The notes below the pieces were generated by a model. That model saw nothing but the letters and a program-made list of their open reading frames with translations, was not told where the DNA came from and made no database searches. A DNA stretch of 64,000 nucleotides from Chitinophaga lutea. GTDB taxonomy: Bacteria; Bacteroidota; Bacteroidia; Chitinophagales; Chitinophagaceae. This document shows, one piece after another, positions 45,231-52,965 of this stretch. Each line of letters starts with the position of its first letter. The first letter of the stretch is position 1. The translations under genes were made by a program, and so were the position numbers. Location: positions 1,116,001 through 1,180,000 of the forward strand of contig NZ_RPDH01000002.1 in the NCBI RefSeq assembly GCF_003813775.1, read 5' to 3'.

Positions 45231-45283
45231 GGCCGGTCGTTATGACCGGCCTTTTTTTTGCCCGCCTGGCGGGCTTTTTTTTT
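45231..45283 (+). terminator. Two tandem rho-independent terminators
   Basis: First: GGCCGGTC (45231-45238) with GACCGGCC (45244-45251) and eight T. Second, starting at the next base: GCCCGC (45260-45265) with GCGGGC (45269-45274) and nine T. Both end the cold-shock gene. The next 178 bases (45284-45461) contain nothing I can identify. Confidence 0.92.
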
Positions 45284-45461
45284 GTGATGCAAACTCGTTT
45301 GAACAATCGCGTTGATGGTTCCGGTTCACCCCCTCGCGCCCGCTTCTCTCTCAATTGTATGCCCCGGTTCGTAAGAATAATGTTCGCAACTGGTCTGTAA
45401 CTATCCTCCAGGTCGGTACCTCAATAGCCTGAAACTGTTGCTACCATTGTATTTCCTTAGG

Positions 45462-45545
45462 ATGTCCCACAGATATCCCACTGATGTCCCACTAATGAGC
45501 CACAGATGTTCCACATCTTATAAGATGTGGGACATCTGTGGGACA
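45462..45545. repeat. 11-bp tandem repeat running into a 42-bp near-perfect palindrome
   Basis: Five 11-bp units in a row (45462, 45473, 45484, 45495, 45506) follow ATGTCCCACAG with one to three changes each. The last two units are then mirrored: 45500-45520 pairs with 45521-45541 over 21 positions with one T/C difference (a G-U pair in RNA), centre TA/TA. The result is a long cruciform or hairpin with no loop, preceded by phased TCCCAC units. No open frame, and it lies in a gene-free stretch. Not a CRISPR array: there are no spacers. Confidence 0.85.
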
Positions 45546-45650
45546 ATTGTGTTGAAGTCGTGACGGAATAGTGTCGGAGGATTAAGGATTAACCAGTGTT
45601 TTAGCAGGTATAGGGACGGTTTTCTCCAGGGAAAGTACCGTTTTAGCCTA

Positions 45651-46040
45651 ATCAGAATCATTTCAGGAAGGCCGTTAAGGCACCGGCTATGACGGATTTC
45701 GCCCGGGAAACTGCAGTGTTAATCTAATCAGAGCCGTTTAAGGGGGACATTACGGTACCGGCAATGACGGATCTCGCCCGGGAAAGTGAAGTTGTAACCT
45801 GATCAGAGCCGTTTAAGGGGGACGTTGTGTTACAAGCAATGACGGATCTCACCCGGCAAAGTGCTGTTTTAACCTGATCAGAGCCGTTTAAGGGGGACGT
45901 TGTGTTACAAGCAATGACGGATCTCACCCGGCAAAGTGCAGTTTTAACCTGATCAGAGCCGTTTAAGGGGGACGTTGTGTTACAAGCAATGACGGATCTC
46001 GCCCGGAAAAGTGCAGTTTTAACCAATCAGAACCGTTTCA
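45651..46040. repeat. 75-bp tandem repeat array
   Basis: The anchor ATCAGA starts at 45651, 45727, 45802, 45877, 45952 and 46026, giving periods of 76, 75, 75, 75 and 74. Units 45802-45951 are almost identical to each other; the first is diverged, and an even weaker copy may lie at about 45575-45650. Each unit carries AACGGCTCTGATCAGGTTAA and GATCCGTCATTGC (minus-strand sense). The minus strand is open through the array (a 25-residue repeated peptide), but it would start at a TTG and has no coding signs. The array runs into the 3' end of the DUF4846 gene, whose last codons resemble a segment of the unit. Confidence 0.92.
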
Positions 46041-46797
46041 GGCTGCCCGGTTTGAAGTCCCATTCCGGGGTGATGAGCGCCTCACCCACCCGCGTACCGT
46101 ACCACGGGCTGCGGGCATCGGCCGGGTTGCGGAGCAGGTGGATGCTCTGGGCCGGCATATAACTTTGCGCCAGGAGGAAGCGCCGTTCGCCGGCTTTGTT
46201 CACGGCCACGTCCATCACGATCACGGCATGGCCGGGCGAACCGCCCTGAATGAATACATCACCTGGGAGGATGTCGGCCGCGGCGCGAAGCTCGCGGCTC
46301 AGCGAGAGGGTGCCGGCGTAGGAGAACACCGTTTCGAGGAATTGCCGGAAACTTTCCCGGTTTTCAGCCGGGGCGGCGCTGCGGCGTTTGACCAGTTTGC
46401 CCTTTTGCAGCACATAGCGCGTGCCGTTGCGCCAGCTGTCGTAATCCATCAGGGTGCCGTCGGTGGCGCGGAAGGCGATGCGGCCGAACTGGCGGTGCGC
46501 GTAGCGGTATTCCGCGTAGAGCCGCATCACGGCGTCGGCGCACTGCTGCAGGTCTTTGCTCCCTACGGAGATGTCCAATACGGCGAACTGGGCCTGCTGG
46601 TTATATTTCTTTTGCCCGTTGAACAGGTATACGGTACGGTCTTTTTTCAGGGGCACCTTTCGCAGCCAGGCCCCGAAACTTTCAGGGGGCTGGGCCATCC
46701 GGGTGAAACCCGCGGGTACGGGAACGTCCGCCACGGTTTGCGCCTGCATTTGCAGCGCGGTAAATACGAGGGTGAGCCATGGAAGGAAACAACGCAT
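46027..46797 (-). CDS. DUF4846 domain-containing exported protein
   Basis: A 256-residue protein from the ATG at 46797 (MRCFLPWLTLVFTALQMQAQ signal peptide); an upstream frame adds 32 unlikely residues. The DUF4846 pattern is visible: FGAWLRKVPLKKD.TVYLFNG, then QCADAVMRLYAEYRYAHRQF, then DYDSWRNGTRYVL, then LPGDVFIQGGSPGHAVIVMD, and ITPEWDFKPGSLKRF at the very end. The family is uncharacterised; the GHAVIVMD block recalls peptidase- or amidase-like folds but no catalytic claim is made. The stop codon lies inside the 75-bp repeat array. It is divergent from the membrane LytTR gene. Confidence 0.85.
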   Translation of the reverse strand: MRCFLPWLTLVFTALQMQAQTVADVPVPAGFTRMAQPPESFGAWLRKVPLKKDRTVYLFNGQKKYNQQAQFAVLDISVGSKDLQQCADAVMRLYAEYRYAHRQFGRIAFRATDGTLMDYDSWRNGTRYVLQKGKLVKRRSAAPAENRESFRQFLETVFSYAGTLSLSRELRAAADILPGDVFIQGGSPGHAVIVMDVAVNKAGERRFLLAQSYMPAQSIHLLRNPADARSPWYGTRVGEALITPEWDFKPGSLKRF

Positions 46798-46907
46798 GCT
46801 GTGTAGATGCAGCGGGCCGTATTTTCCACAAGCATTCTTTTTCCGTCCGGGAAAATTATAATAACTTGACTGCATCATCCACGGCATTATCATAAAATGA
46901 ATATGAT

Positions 46908-47795
46908 ATGAAAAACACCCTTACCCTGCCAACATCGCCGCTGCCGCAACTCACCGGCTTCCATGCCCCGTTCGCGCTGCTGGAGCCGGTAAAGAACCGG
47001 GCCCTGCTGATCGTGTTCTGCGGCGTGTTCAGCTTTTTGTTCATGTACATTTTTTCACCCTTCAATATGAACCAGTGGTACCAGGGCGGCCCGCAATCGG
47101 TTACGGGCGTGTTCGGGATCTTTTCGCTCTGCGGGATGGCCGGGTTAAGCATCTCCCAGTTCGGGCTGATGCGGCTCAAAGGCCCCAAACCGCTCAGCTG
47201 CCTGCAGTTCATGGGCTGGTTCGCGGGCGAGGTGATGCTGGTGGCGCTGATCGTAAACATCGTGAACGTTTCCATGCACGATTACCTGCAATATTCCTGG
47301 CTGGAGTATTCGGATACCCTCAAGTTTTCTTTCGGGGTGATGGCGCTGCCCTATTCCATCGCCCTGCTCTGGTTCTATAACCGCGAAAAAGTGGCGGAGC
47401 TCCGCTACCGCGGCGAAACCAAAACCGCGGCGCCGGAAACGGATACCTGCCTGCATATCAGCGACGAATACGGCAAACTGGCCCTCAGCCTCCAGCCCGG
47501 TCAGTTGCTCATGATGAAGGCGGAAGATAATTATGTGCAGGTATTTTACCAGCATGGCCAGACCATCCGCAAGGAGCTCATCCGCAACTCCCTCAAAAAG
47601 CTGGAAGGCCAGCTGGCCGGTCATGGTTTTGTGCGGGCGCACCGGTCGTACATGGTCAACCTGTCGAGAGTGATCCTTTTCCGGAAAAACAGCCGCGGCC
47701 ATTATATCCAGATCGACGGTATGGAGGATGTGACCATCCCGGTATCCGGCTCTTACCTTCCCGACTTCCAGCAACGGTTCACCCCGGCGGTGTAA
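46908..47795 (+). CDS. Membrane-anchored LytTR-family transcriptional regulator
   Basis: A 295-residue protein with four transmembrane helices (about 30-50, 67-88, 100-125 and 140-160: ALLIVFCGVFSFLFMYIF, GVFGIFSLCGMAGLSISQFG, AGEVMLVALIVNIVNVSM, FGVMALPYSIALLWFY). A C-terminal LytTR DNA-binding domain spans about 185-292, with LLMMKAEDNYVQVFYQHGQT, RNSLKKLEGQL and FVRAHRSYMVNLSRVILFRK. It has no receiver domain, so it senses directly at the membrane instead of through a kinase (inference). It is 100 bases upstream of a TonB-receptor operon on the same strand. Direct repeats TTCACCCC lie in that gap and in its own last codons. Confidence 0.9.
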   Translation: MKNTLTLPTSPLPQLTGFHAPFALLEPVKNRALLIVFCGVFSFLFMYIFSPFNMNQWYQGGPQSVTGVFGIFSLCGMAGLSISQFGLMRLKGPKPLSCLQFMGWFAGEVMLVALIVNIVNVSMHDYLQYSWLEYSDTLKFSFGVMALPYSIALLWFYNREKVAELRYRGETKTAAPETDTCLHISDEYGKLALSLQPGQLLMMKAEDNYVQVFYQHGQTIRKELIRNSLKKLEGQLAGHGFVRAHRSYMVNLSRVILFRKNSRGHYIQIDGMEDVTIPVSGSYLPDFQQRFTPAV

Positions 47796-47826
47796 TTTTC
47801 ACCCCGCAGGCCCGCCCGTTCACCCC
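47778..47826. promoter_or_regulatory. Candidate LytTR operator: three TTCACCCC repeats, 20-21 bp apart
   Basis: TTCACCCC occurs at 47778-47785, 47798-47805 and 47819-47826, spaced 20 and 21 bp. The first copy is in the last codons of the membrane LytTR gene, the others just past its stop, ahead of the TonB receptor. Three same-face repeats suit a LytTR regulator acting on the receptor operon. Confidence 0.55.
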
Positions 47827-47895
47827 AAAGCAGCCGCAGGCGGCAGTTGGCTGACGGTATTTTTTTAATATCGCTGCATCAACCAATGCCCGCCC

Positions 47896-50646
47896 ATGTA
47901 CAAACTGATGCTACTGCTCGCCTTTTCCCTGTTGGCCCGGCCCGCTGCGCTGGAGGCTCAACAGGTGATCTCGGGGAACGTCCGGAACAGTGAAACAGGA
48001 GAAGCCGTGCCCGCCGTGTCCGTCAAAGCACGGAACACCCCCAACGGGGATTACACCAACAACCAGGGGAACTTCCGGTTCCACACCCGCGCGCCCCTGC
48101 CCCTTACGCTGGTCTTTTCTTCCCTGGGGTTCGCCACGCAGGAAGTGACCGTCACCACCAACGCCCCGGTACAGGTACGCCTGCAGCCGGCCACGGTGCT
48201 CGGCACGGAAGTGGTGGTGTCCGCCAGCCGTCACGTGCAGCGGAAAATCGAATCGCCGGTGACCATCGAGCGCATCGATAACAAGGATGTGATCAACTCC
48301 CCCCAAACCAGTTATTACAACATGCTCCAGGGCCTCAAAGGGGTCGATATCACCACTTCCAGCCTCACCTTCACCACGGTGACCACCCGCGGGTTCAATA
48401 CCAGCGGCAACACCAATTTCACGCAGGTGGTGGACGGGATGGACAACCAGGCGCCCGGGCTTAACTTTCCGTTGGGTGCGGCCATCGGCCTCACGGAGCT
48501 GGATGTGGACAACCTCGAAGTGCTCTCCGGCGCCTCCTCGGCGCTCTACGGCTCCCGCGGCCTCAACGGCACGCTGGTGATGACGGGGAAAGACCCGTTC
48601 AAATACCAGGGCCTGAGCATCCAGGTGACCCAGGGCATCAACCACCTCAAAAAAGGAAATGGCAACGACCCGATGGGGCCGTCGCCTTATTACGACTGGG
48701 TGGTGCGCTGGGGCAAAAAGGTGAACGACCGCCTCGCTTTCAAGATCAACGCACAGTATACGCTCGCCAAAGACTGGATGGCTACCGACACGAGCAACAC
48801 CAACAGCTCCGGCACCCGCTTTACGGACCCTAATTACAACGCGGTGAACGGGTACGGGAGCAAAACGTCGGTCGACATCAATCCCTTCCTCGAAGCCGCC
48901 AAAGCCATGGACCCTTCGCTGGCGCCGATCGTGGATCCCCTGTTGGCCAAACCTTCCAACTATGTGGCCCGCACCGGTTACCCGGAATATGGTTATCTTA
49001 GCAATGAAGCCAAACTGCTCAAATTGAATGCAGAGGTCCGCTATAAGATCAAACCCAAACTGGAAGCGATCGTTTCCGGCACCTACGGCGAAGGCAATGC
49101 GGTATACAGCAACGATACCCGTTATGCGCTGACGGGTTATAAACTGGGCCTGTACCGCGCCGAGCTGCGGGGAGAACAATGGTTTTTCCGCGCGTATACC
49201 TCCAGCGAAAACTCCGGCAACACCATCATCGCCAGTCCTACCGCACAACTGCTCAACGAAGCCTGGAAACCGAGCTTCAACCCGAATACGATGGACGGCT
49301 GGTACCCGCAATACACCGGCGCATTGATTCAGGCGCTGGCCACGGGCAGCAGCCTGCAGGACGCCCACCTCGCCGCCCGGAGCTTTGCCGACCAGGGCCG
49401 CCCCGAAGCGGGCAGCGCAATGTTCAACCGGCTGAAAGACAGTATTTCGGGGCTGCCCACCTCACAGGGCGGCACGCTGTTCCTCGACCGGAGCAAACTC
49501 TACAACGCGGAATTCCAGTATAATTTCAGCCGCCTCATTCCTTTCGCGGAAATCATCGCCGGGCTCAACTACCGGTTGTATAAACTCGATTCGAAAGGCA
49601 CGCTGTTCCCGGATACCGACGGGCCCATCCATGTAGCGGAATACAGCGCTTATGCCCACCTGGCGAAAAAGCTGATCGACAATAAACTGCGGTTGGGGGC
49701 GGCGTTCCGGTACGACAAAAACACCCTCTTCGAAAAACCGCGCATCACCTCCCGGCTGTCGACCGTTTTGGAAGTGGCGAAAGAAAACTATCTCCGGTTC
49801 TCTTACCAGAACGCCTATAGTTTCCCGTCGAACATCCAGTCGCTGCAAAGCACCCTGATGGATTACAACACCTACGCCTCCGGCGGTTCGGCGCGCCTGC
49901 TGTACGGCGAATACGGATTCGACCAATACCCGCCCTACCTGCTCAACAGCGTGCTGGAATACCAGCAGACCAACGACCCTTCCAAACTCAAACGGTTCAC
50001 GCCGAGCGACATCAAACCGCAGTCGGTCGACGCGTTCGAGCTCGGTTATTCCGCGTTGTTCGGCAACTGTGTGCTGGTAGACGTACTGGGTTATTATTCC
50101 ACCTGGAAAAACTTCATCGGGTATGTGAACGTGGCCAATACGCCCGGCACTACCGACGTGACGGCGTTCAAGGAACGCAGCAAATACATCGCGTACAACA
50201 TCGCCTACAACGGCGCCGAAACCGTGAATACTTACGGGTATGCGGCGAGTGTGAGCGTGGACATGTCGCACAACTTCATGGCCAAGGCCAACTTTTCGTC
50301 CGACTTCCTCCAAAACAGGAACAACAGCCAGATCAACAACTTCAACACGCCCAACTGGAAATTCAACGTGGAGTTCGGCAACAACGGCCTGGGTAAAAAG
50401 CAGCAGCTGTCGTTCAACACCAGCCTGCGCTACAAGCCCGCTTATTTTTACGCCATCGGTTTGGCCAGCGGCACCATTCCCGCCAACGTCGTGATCGACG
50501 CGCAGGTGAGCTACAAACTGCTGAAAGCCCATTCCCGTATCAAGCTGGGGGCCACCAACCTCACCAACCGGTATTATTACACCGGCTTCGGGAGCCCGGC
50601 CATCGGCGCGGTGTATTATGTGACGCTGGCGTATAACGTATTCTAA
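47896..50646 (+). CDS. TonB-dependent receptor with carboxypeptidase-like N-terminal domain
   Basis: A 916-residue outer-membrane receptor. A signal peptide (MYKLMLLLAFSLLARPAALE) is followed by a CarboxypepD_reg-like beta domain (about 22-100: QQVISGNVRNSETGEAVPAV), a plug (about 110-225) with SPVTIERIDNKDVINSPQTS, VVDGMDNQAPGLNFPLG and VLSGASSALYGSRGLNGTLV, and a barrel ending in TLAYNVF with the terminal Phe. It is not SusC type, since no SusD follows. It is 16 bases upstream of a beta-helix lipoprotein and then a di-heme cytochrome lipoprotein, so it probably imports the substrate of that system. Regulation is likely by the upstream membrane LytTR protein. Confidence 0.92.
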   Translation: MYKLMLLLAFSLLARPAALEAQQVISGNVRNSETGEAVPAVSVKARNTPNGDYTNNQGNFRFHTRAPLPLTLVFSSLGFATQEVTVTTNAPVQVRLQPATVLGTEVVVSASRHVQRKIESPVTIERIDNKDVINSPQTSYYNMLQGLKGVDITTSSLTFTTVTTRGFNTSGNTNFTQVVDGMDNQAPGLNFPLGAAIGLTELDVDNLEVLSGASSALYGSRGLNGTLVMTGKDPFKYQGLSIQVTQGINHLKKGNGNDPMGPSPYYDWVVRWGKKVNDRLAFKINAQYTLAKDWMATDTSNTNSSGTRFTDPNYNAVNGYGSKTSVDINPFLEAAKAMDPSLAPIVDPLLAKPSNYVARTGYPEYGYLSNEAKLLKLNAEVRYKIKPKLEAIVSGTYGEGNAVYSNDTRYALTGYKLGLYRAELRGEQWFFRAYTSSENSGNTIIASPTAQLLNEAWKPSFNPNTMDGWYPQYTGALIQALATGSSLQDAHLAARSFADQGRPEAGSAMFNRLKDSISGLPTSQGGTLFLDRSKLYNAEFQYNFSRLIPFAEIIAGLNYRLYKLDSKGTLFPDTDGPIHVAEYSAYAHLAKKLIDNKLRLGAAFRYDKNTLFEKPRITSRLSTVLEVAKENYLRFSYQNAYSFPSNIQSLQSTLMDYNTYASGGSARLLYGEYGFDQYPPYLLNSVLEYQQTNDPSKLKRFTPSDIKPQSVDAFELGYSALFGNCVLVDVLGYYSTWKNFIGYVNVANTPGTTDVTAFKERSKYIAYNIAYNGAETVNTYGYAASVSVDMSHNFMAKANFSSDFLQNRNNSQINNFNTPNWKFNVEFGNNGLGKKQQLSFNTSLRYKPAYFYAIGLASGTIPANVVIDAQVSYKLLKAHSRIKLGATNLTNRYYYTGFGSPAIGAVYYVTLAYNVF

Positions 50647-50662
50647 AATAAAAACCCGCAAT

Positions 50663-51904
50663 ATGAAAACTTATGTGGCCGCACTGGCCCTGTTGGCAAT
50701 AGCAGCCTGCAACACCGCTCCCGCCACCCAGGGAGATTACAAAACCGTGCTCACGTTCGGGCCCGGTGAAGAAACAAAGATCACCGAGGCTTTTCTGTCG
50801 CTGAAAGACAGCAGCAGCATCGAGCTGAAGGAAGGCCGGTACCGGTTTGATAACCTCAGCCTGGTGCAGCTCAAACACATCCGCATCAAAGGCGCGGGGC
50901 CGGAGAAGACCATCCTCGATTTCAGCGCCCAGAGCCAGGGCGGTGAAGGCATCCGGGTGGCCGAGGTAAAAGGGTTCGTGATCAGCGGCCTGGCGCTCCG
51001 CGATTCCAAAGGCGATCTGCTGAAGATCAATAAAAGCGAGAACGTCACCATTACCGACGTGCACACCATCTGGTCCAAATCCGATTCCACCAGCGGCGGA
51101 TACGGCATATACCCCGTGCTGTGCAGCAATGTGCTGGTGGAAAACTGCTACGCCCAGGGCGCTTCCGATGCGGGTATTTACGTGGGCCAGAGCAACAAGG
51201 CCGTGGTGCGCAAATGCAAGGCGTATAAAAACGTGGCCGGCTGCGAGATCGAGAACACCACGAACGCCGAGGTGTACGACAACGAGTTTTACGGCAATAC
51301 CGCCGGTTTCCTCGTGTTCGATCTGCCTGACCTGTCGCAGCGCGGCGGCCATGTGAAAGCGTACAACAATCACATCCACGACAATAACGAGCGCAACTTC
51401 GCCAAGGCCGGCAGCTTCGGCACCAGCTGGGGCGTAGGCAACGCGGCGCCGGGCAGCGGCGTGATCATCCAGGCCACTTCCGACGTGGAGCTGTACAACA
51501 ACAGGATCCTGAACAATAATTCCAGCGCCATCATCCTGGTGTCGGGATTTTTTGTGGACGGCAAGGCCGGTGAAAAGATCAACGCCAATTATTTCCCGGT
51601 GTCCAAAAACATCATGATACACGACAATACCCTGGAGATGGGGCCTGCATTCCCCGAGCCCGTGTATGCCCACCATACCGGTAAAATCCTCGTGGCCATC
51701 GAACAGAAACTCGGCGCGCGCATTCCCATGATCGTGTACGACGGTATCAGCACCAACGTGCTCACCAACCAGCAATTGCAGAACCCGGACTCCATCTGCA
51801 TCCGCCAGGCCGGGCAGAACCTATTCGTCAATGTGAACGCGCTGCAGATGGAATCGAAAGACTGGCGCCCTTCCACAGACATGACCGCTTTTAACTGCCA
51901 GTAA
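50663..51904 (+). CDS. Parallel beta-helix lipoprotein (TIGR03805-like)
   Basis: A 413-residue lipoprotein: MKTYVAALALLAIAACNTAP has the lipobox IAAC with Cys16. The body is a right-handed parallel beta-helix. Regular turns such as SGLALRDSKGDLLKINKSEN, VENCYAQGASDAGIYVGQSN, VRKCKAYKNVAGCEIENTTN and VYDNEFYGNTAGFLVFDLPD repeat about every 22 residues, as in NosD/PbH1 and pectate-lyase-like folds. By memory this matches the family TIGR03805, which is typically encoded beside the TIGR03806 cytochrome, as here (the next gene starts 2 bases later). Carbohydrate binding or cleavage is possible, but no catalytic residues can be assigned. Confidence 0.85.
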   Translation: MKTYVAALALLAIAACNTAPATQGDYKTVLTFGPGEETKITEAFLSLKDSSSIELKEGRYRFDNLSLVQLKHIRIKGAGPEKTILDFSAQSQGGEGIRVAEVKGFVISGLALRDSKGDLLKINKSENVTITDVHTIWSKSDSTSGGYGIYPVLCSNVLVENCYAQGASDAGIYVGQSNKAVVRKCKAYKNVAGCEIENTTNAEVYDNEFYGNTAGFLVFDLPDLSQRGGHVKAYNNHIHDNNERNFAKAGSFGTSWGVGNAAPGSGVIIQATSDVELYNNRILNNNSSAIILVSGFFVDGKAGEKINANYFPVSKNIMIHDNTLEMGPAFPEPVYAHHTGKILVAIEQKLGARIPMIVYDGISTNVLTNQQLQNPDSICIRQAGQNLFVNVNALQMESKDWRPSTDMTAFNCQ

Positions 51905-51906
51905 CA

Positions 51907-52914
51907 ATGAGATGGATCGTCATAACAGTGATGGGGCTCTGCATCGCCTGTAACCAGCCGCAGCAGCCCGTTGCATTCAGTTTCAAGGAAAAATTATCCG
52001 ACTACGGCTTTTTCACCGGGGCGCTGAAAGACCTGCGCCCCGTGGCCGGCATTTTACCGTACGAGCTGGCTACGCCCCTCTTTACCGACTATGCGCTCAA
52101 AGACCGGTTCATCGTATTGCCGAAAGGAAAGGCCATCCAATACCGGGATTCCGGCGTACTGGATTTTCCCGACTCCACGTTCATCATTAAAAACTTCGCC
52201 TACACCGACACGGCAGGGCGGAAAGTGATGATCGAAACGCGGCTGCTGTTCCGCGACCCGGCCGATCACGGGTGGAAGGTGATGAACTATCTCTGGAATG
52301 CGGAACAGACCGAAGCCGGCAGATGGATCACCGGCAAACGCATTCCCATCACCCTGCTGAACGACGAGCGCAGGGCTGTGTCTACCGTGTACCAGATGCC
52401 CAATACGAACGACTGCAAGCGCTGCCATTCCAGTAACGGCTCGCTGCAACCCATCGGCCCCAAGGCCCGCAACGTGCATTACAACGGCCAGCTCGAAAAG
52501 TGGGCCGCCGGTGGCGCATTGCAGGGCAAGCCTGCGCAGGTGGCCGCCATGCCCGTGTGGAACGACAGCCGGCATTATACCCTTGACCAGCGCGCCCGCG
52601 CTTATCTTGATGTGAACTGCGCCCATTGCCACACCAAAGGCGGCGATGCCGACAATACCGGTTTGTTCCTGGAGTATGAACAGCAGCAGCCCAACCATCT
52701 CGGCATGCTGAAGCAGCCCGTATCTGCCGGCAACGGTGCGGGCGGGCTCGATTTCGATATTGTGCCCGGCAGCGCGGCGAAGTCCATCCTCATACACCGG
52801 ATGAACAGCACCGAGCCCGGCACGGCCATGCCTGAACTGGCCCGCACGCTGGTGCATAAAGAAGGGCTGGCCCTCATCACCGCCTGGGTGAACAGTTTGC
52901 CGCCACAGCAGTGA
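51907..52914 (+). CDS. Di-heme c-type cytochrome lipoprotein (TIGR03806-like, SO2930 family)
   Basis: A 335-residue lipoprotein with lipobox LCIAC (MRWIVITVMGLCIACNQPQQ). Two heme-c motifs are present: NDCKRCHSSNGSLQPIG (Cys170, Cys173, His174) and NCAHCHTKGGDADNTG (Cys238, Cys241, His242). Likely distal methionine ligands include AAMPVWND and GTAMPELART near the C-terminus. The N-terminal half (LSDYGFFTGALKDLRPVAGI, YELATPLFTDYALKDRFIVL) matches the SO2930/HNE_0200 family. The start is 2 bases after the beta-helix stop, so the two are coupled. Expected to sit at the outer membrane or periplasm and move electrons; partners unknown. Confidence 0.9.
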   Translation: MRWIVITVMGLCIACNQPQQPVAFSFKEKLSDYGFFTGALKDLRPVAGILPYELATPLFTDYALKDRFIVLPKGKAIQYRDSGVLDFPDSTFIIKNFAYTDTAGRKVMIETRLLFRDPADHGWKVMNYLWNAEQTEAGRWITGKRIPITLLNDERRAVSTVYQMPNTNDCKRCHSSNGSLQPIGPKARNVHYNGQLEKWAAGGALQGKPAQVAAMPVWNDSRHYTLDQRARAYLDVNCAHCHTKGGDADNTGLFLEYEQQQPNHLGMLKQPVSAGNGAGGLDFDIVPGSAAKSILIHRMNSTEPGTAMPELARTLVHKEGLALITAWVNSLPPQQ

Positions 52915-52919
52915 GCGCC

Positions 52920-52949
52920 TTGAAAAATGTACAAAGCGGAGTATCTTCG
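52920..52949 (+). promoter_or_regulatory. Bacteroidota-type promoter of the GAF gene
   Basis: TTG at 52920-52922, exactly 19 bases, then TATCTTCG at 52942-52949, matching -33 TTTG / -7 TAnnTTTG spacing. It overlaps the alternative start at 52927 and therefore supports the ATG at 52966 as the true start. Part of it lies just past the cytochrome stop codon. Confidence 0.65.
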
Positions 52950-52965
52950 GGGTAAGAATCTTCCC

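Noticed and set aside
45724..46026. A 100-codon minus-strand frame with a 25-residue repeated peptide
   Set aside because: It is a by-product of the 75-bp tandem repeat (75 is a multiple of 3). It would start at TTG, has no upstream signals, and lies directly after a gene's stop.
45651..46040. Possible CRISPR array
   Set aside because: Units are tandem with no variable spacers, far longer than CRISPR repeats, and no cas genes are present.
47911..49368. A 485-codon open frame antisense to the TonB receptor
   Set aside because: Composition (His/Val/Gly/Arg-rich, no hydrophobic core pattern) is typical of a shadow of a GC-rich gene. The sense strand is a clear receptor.
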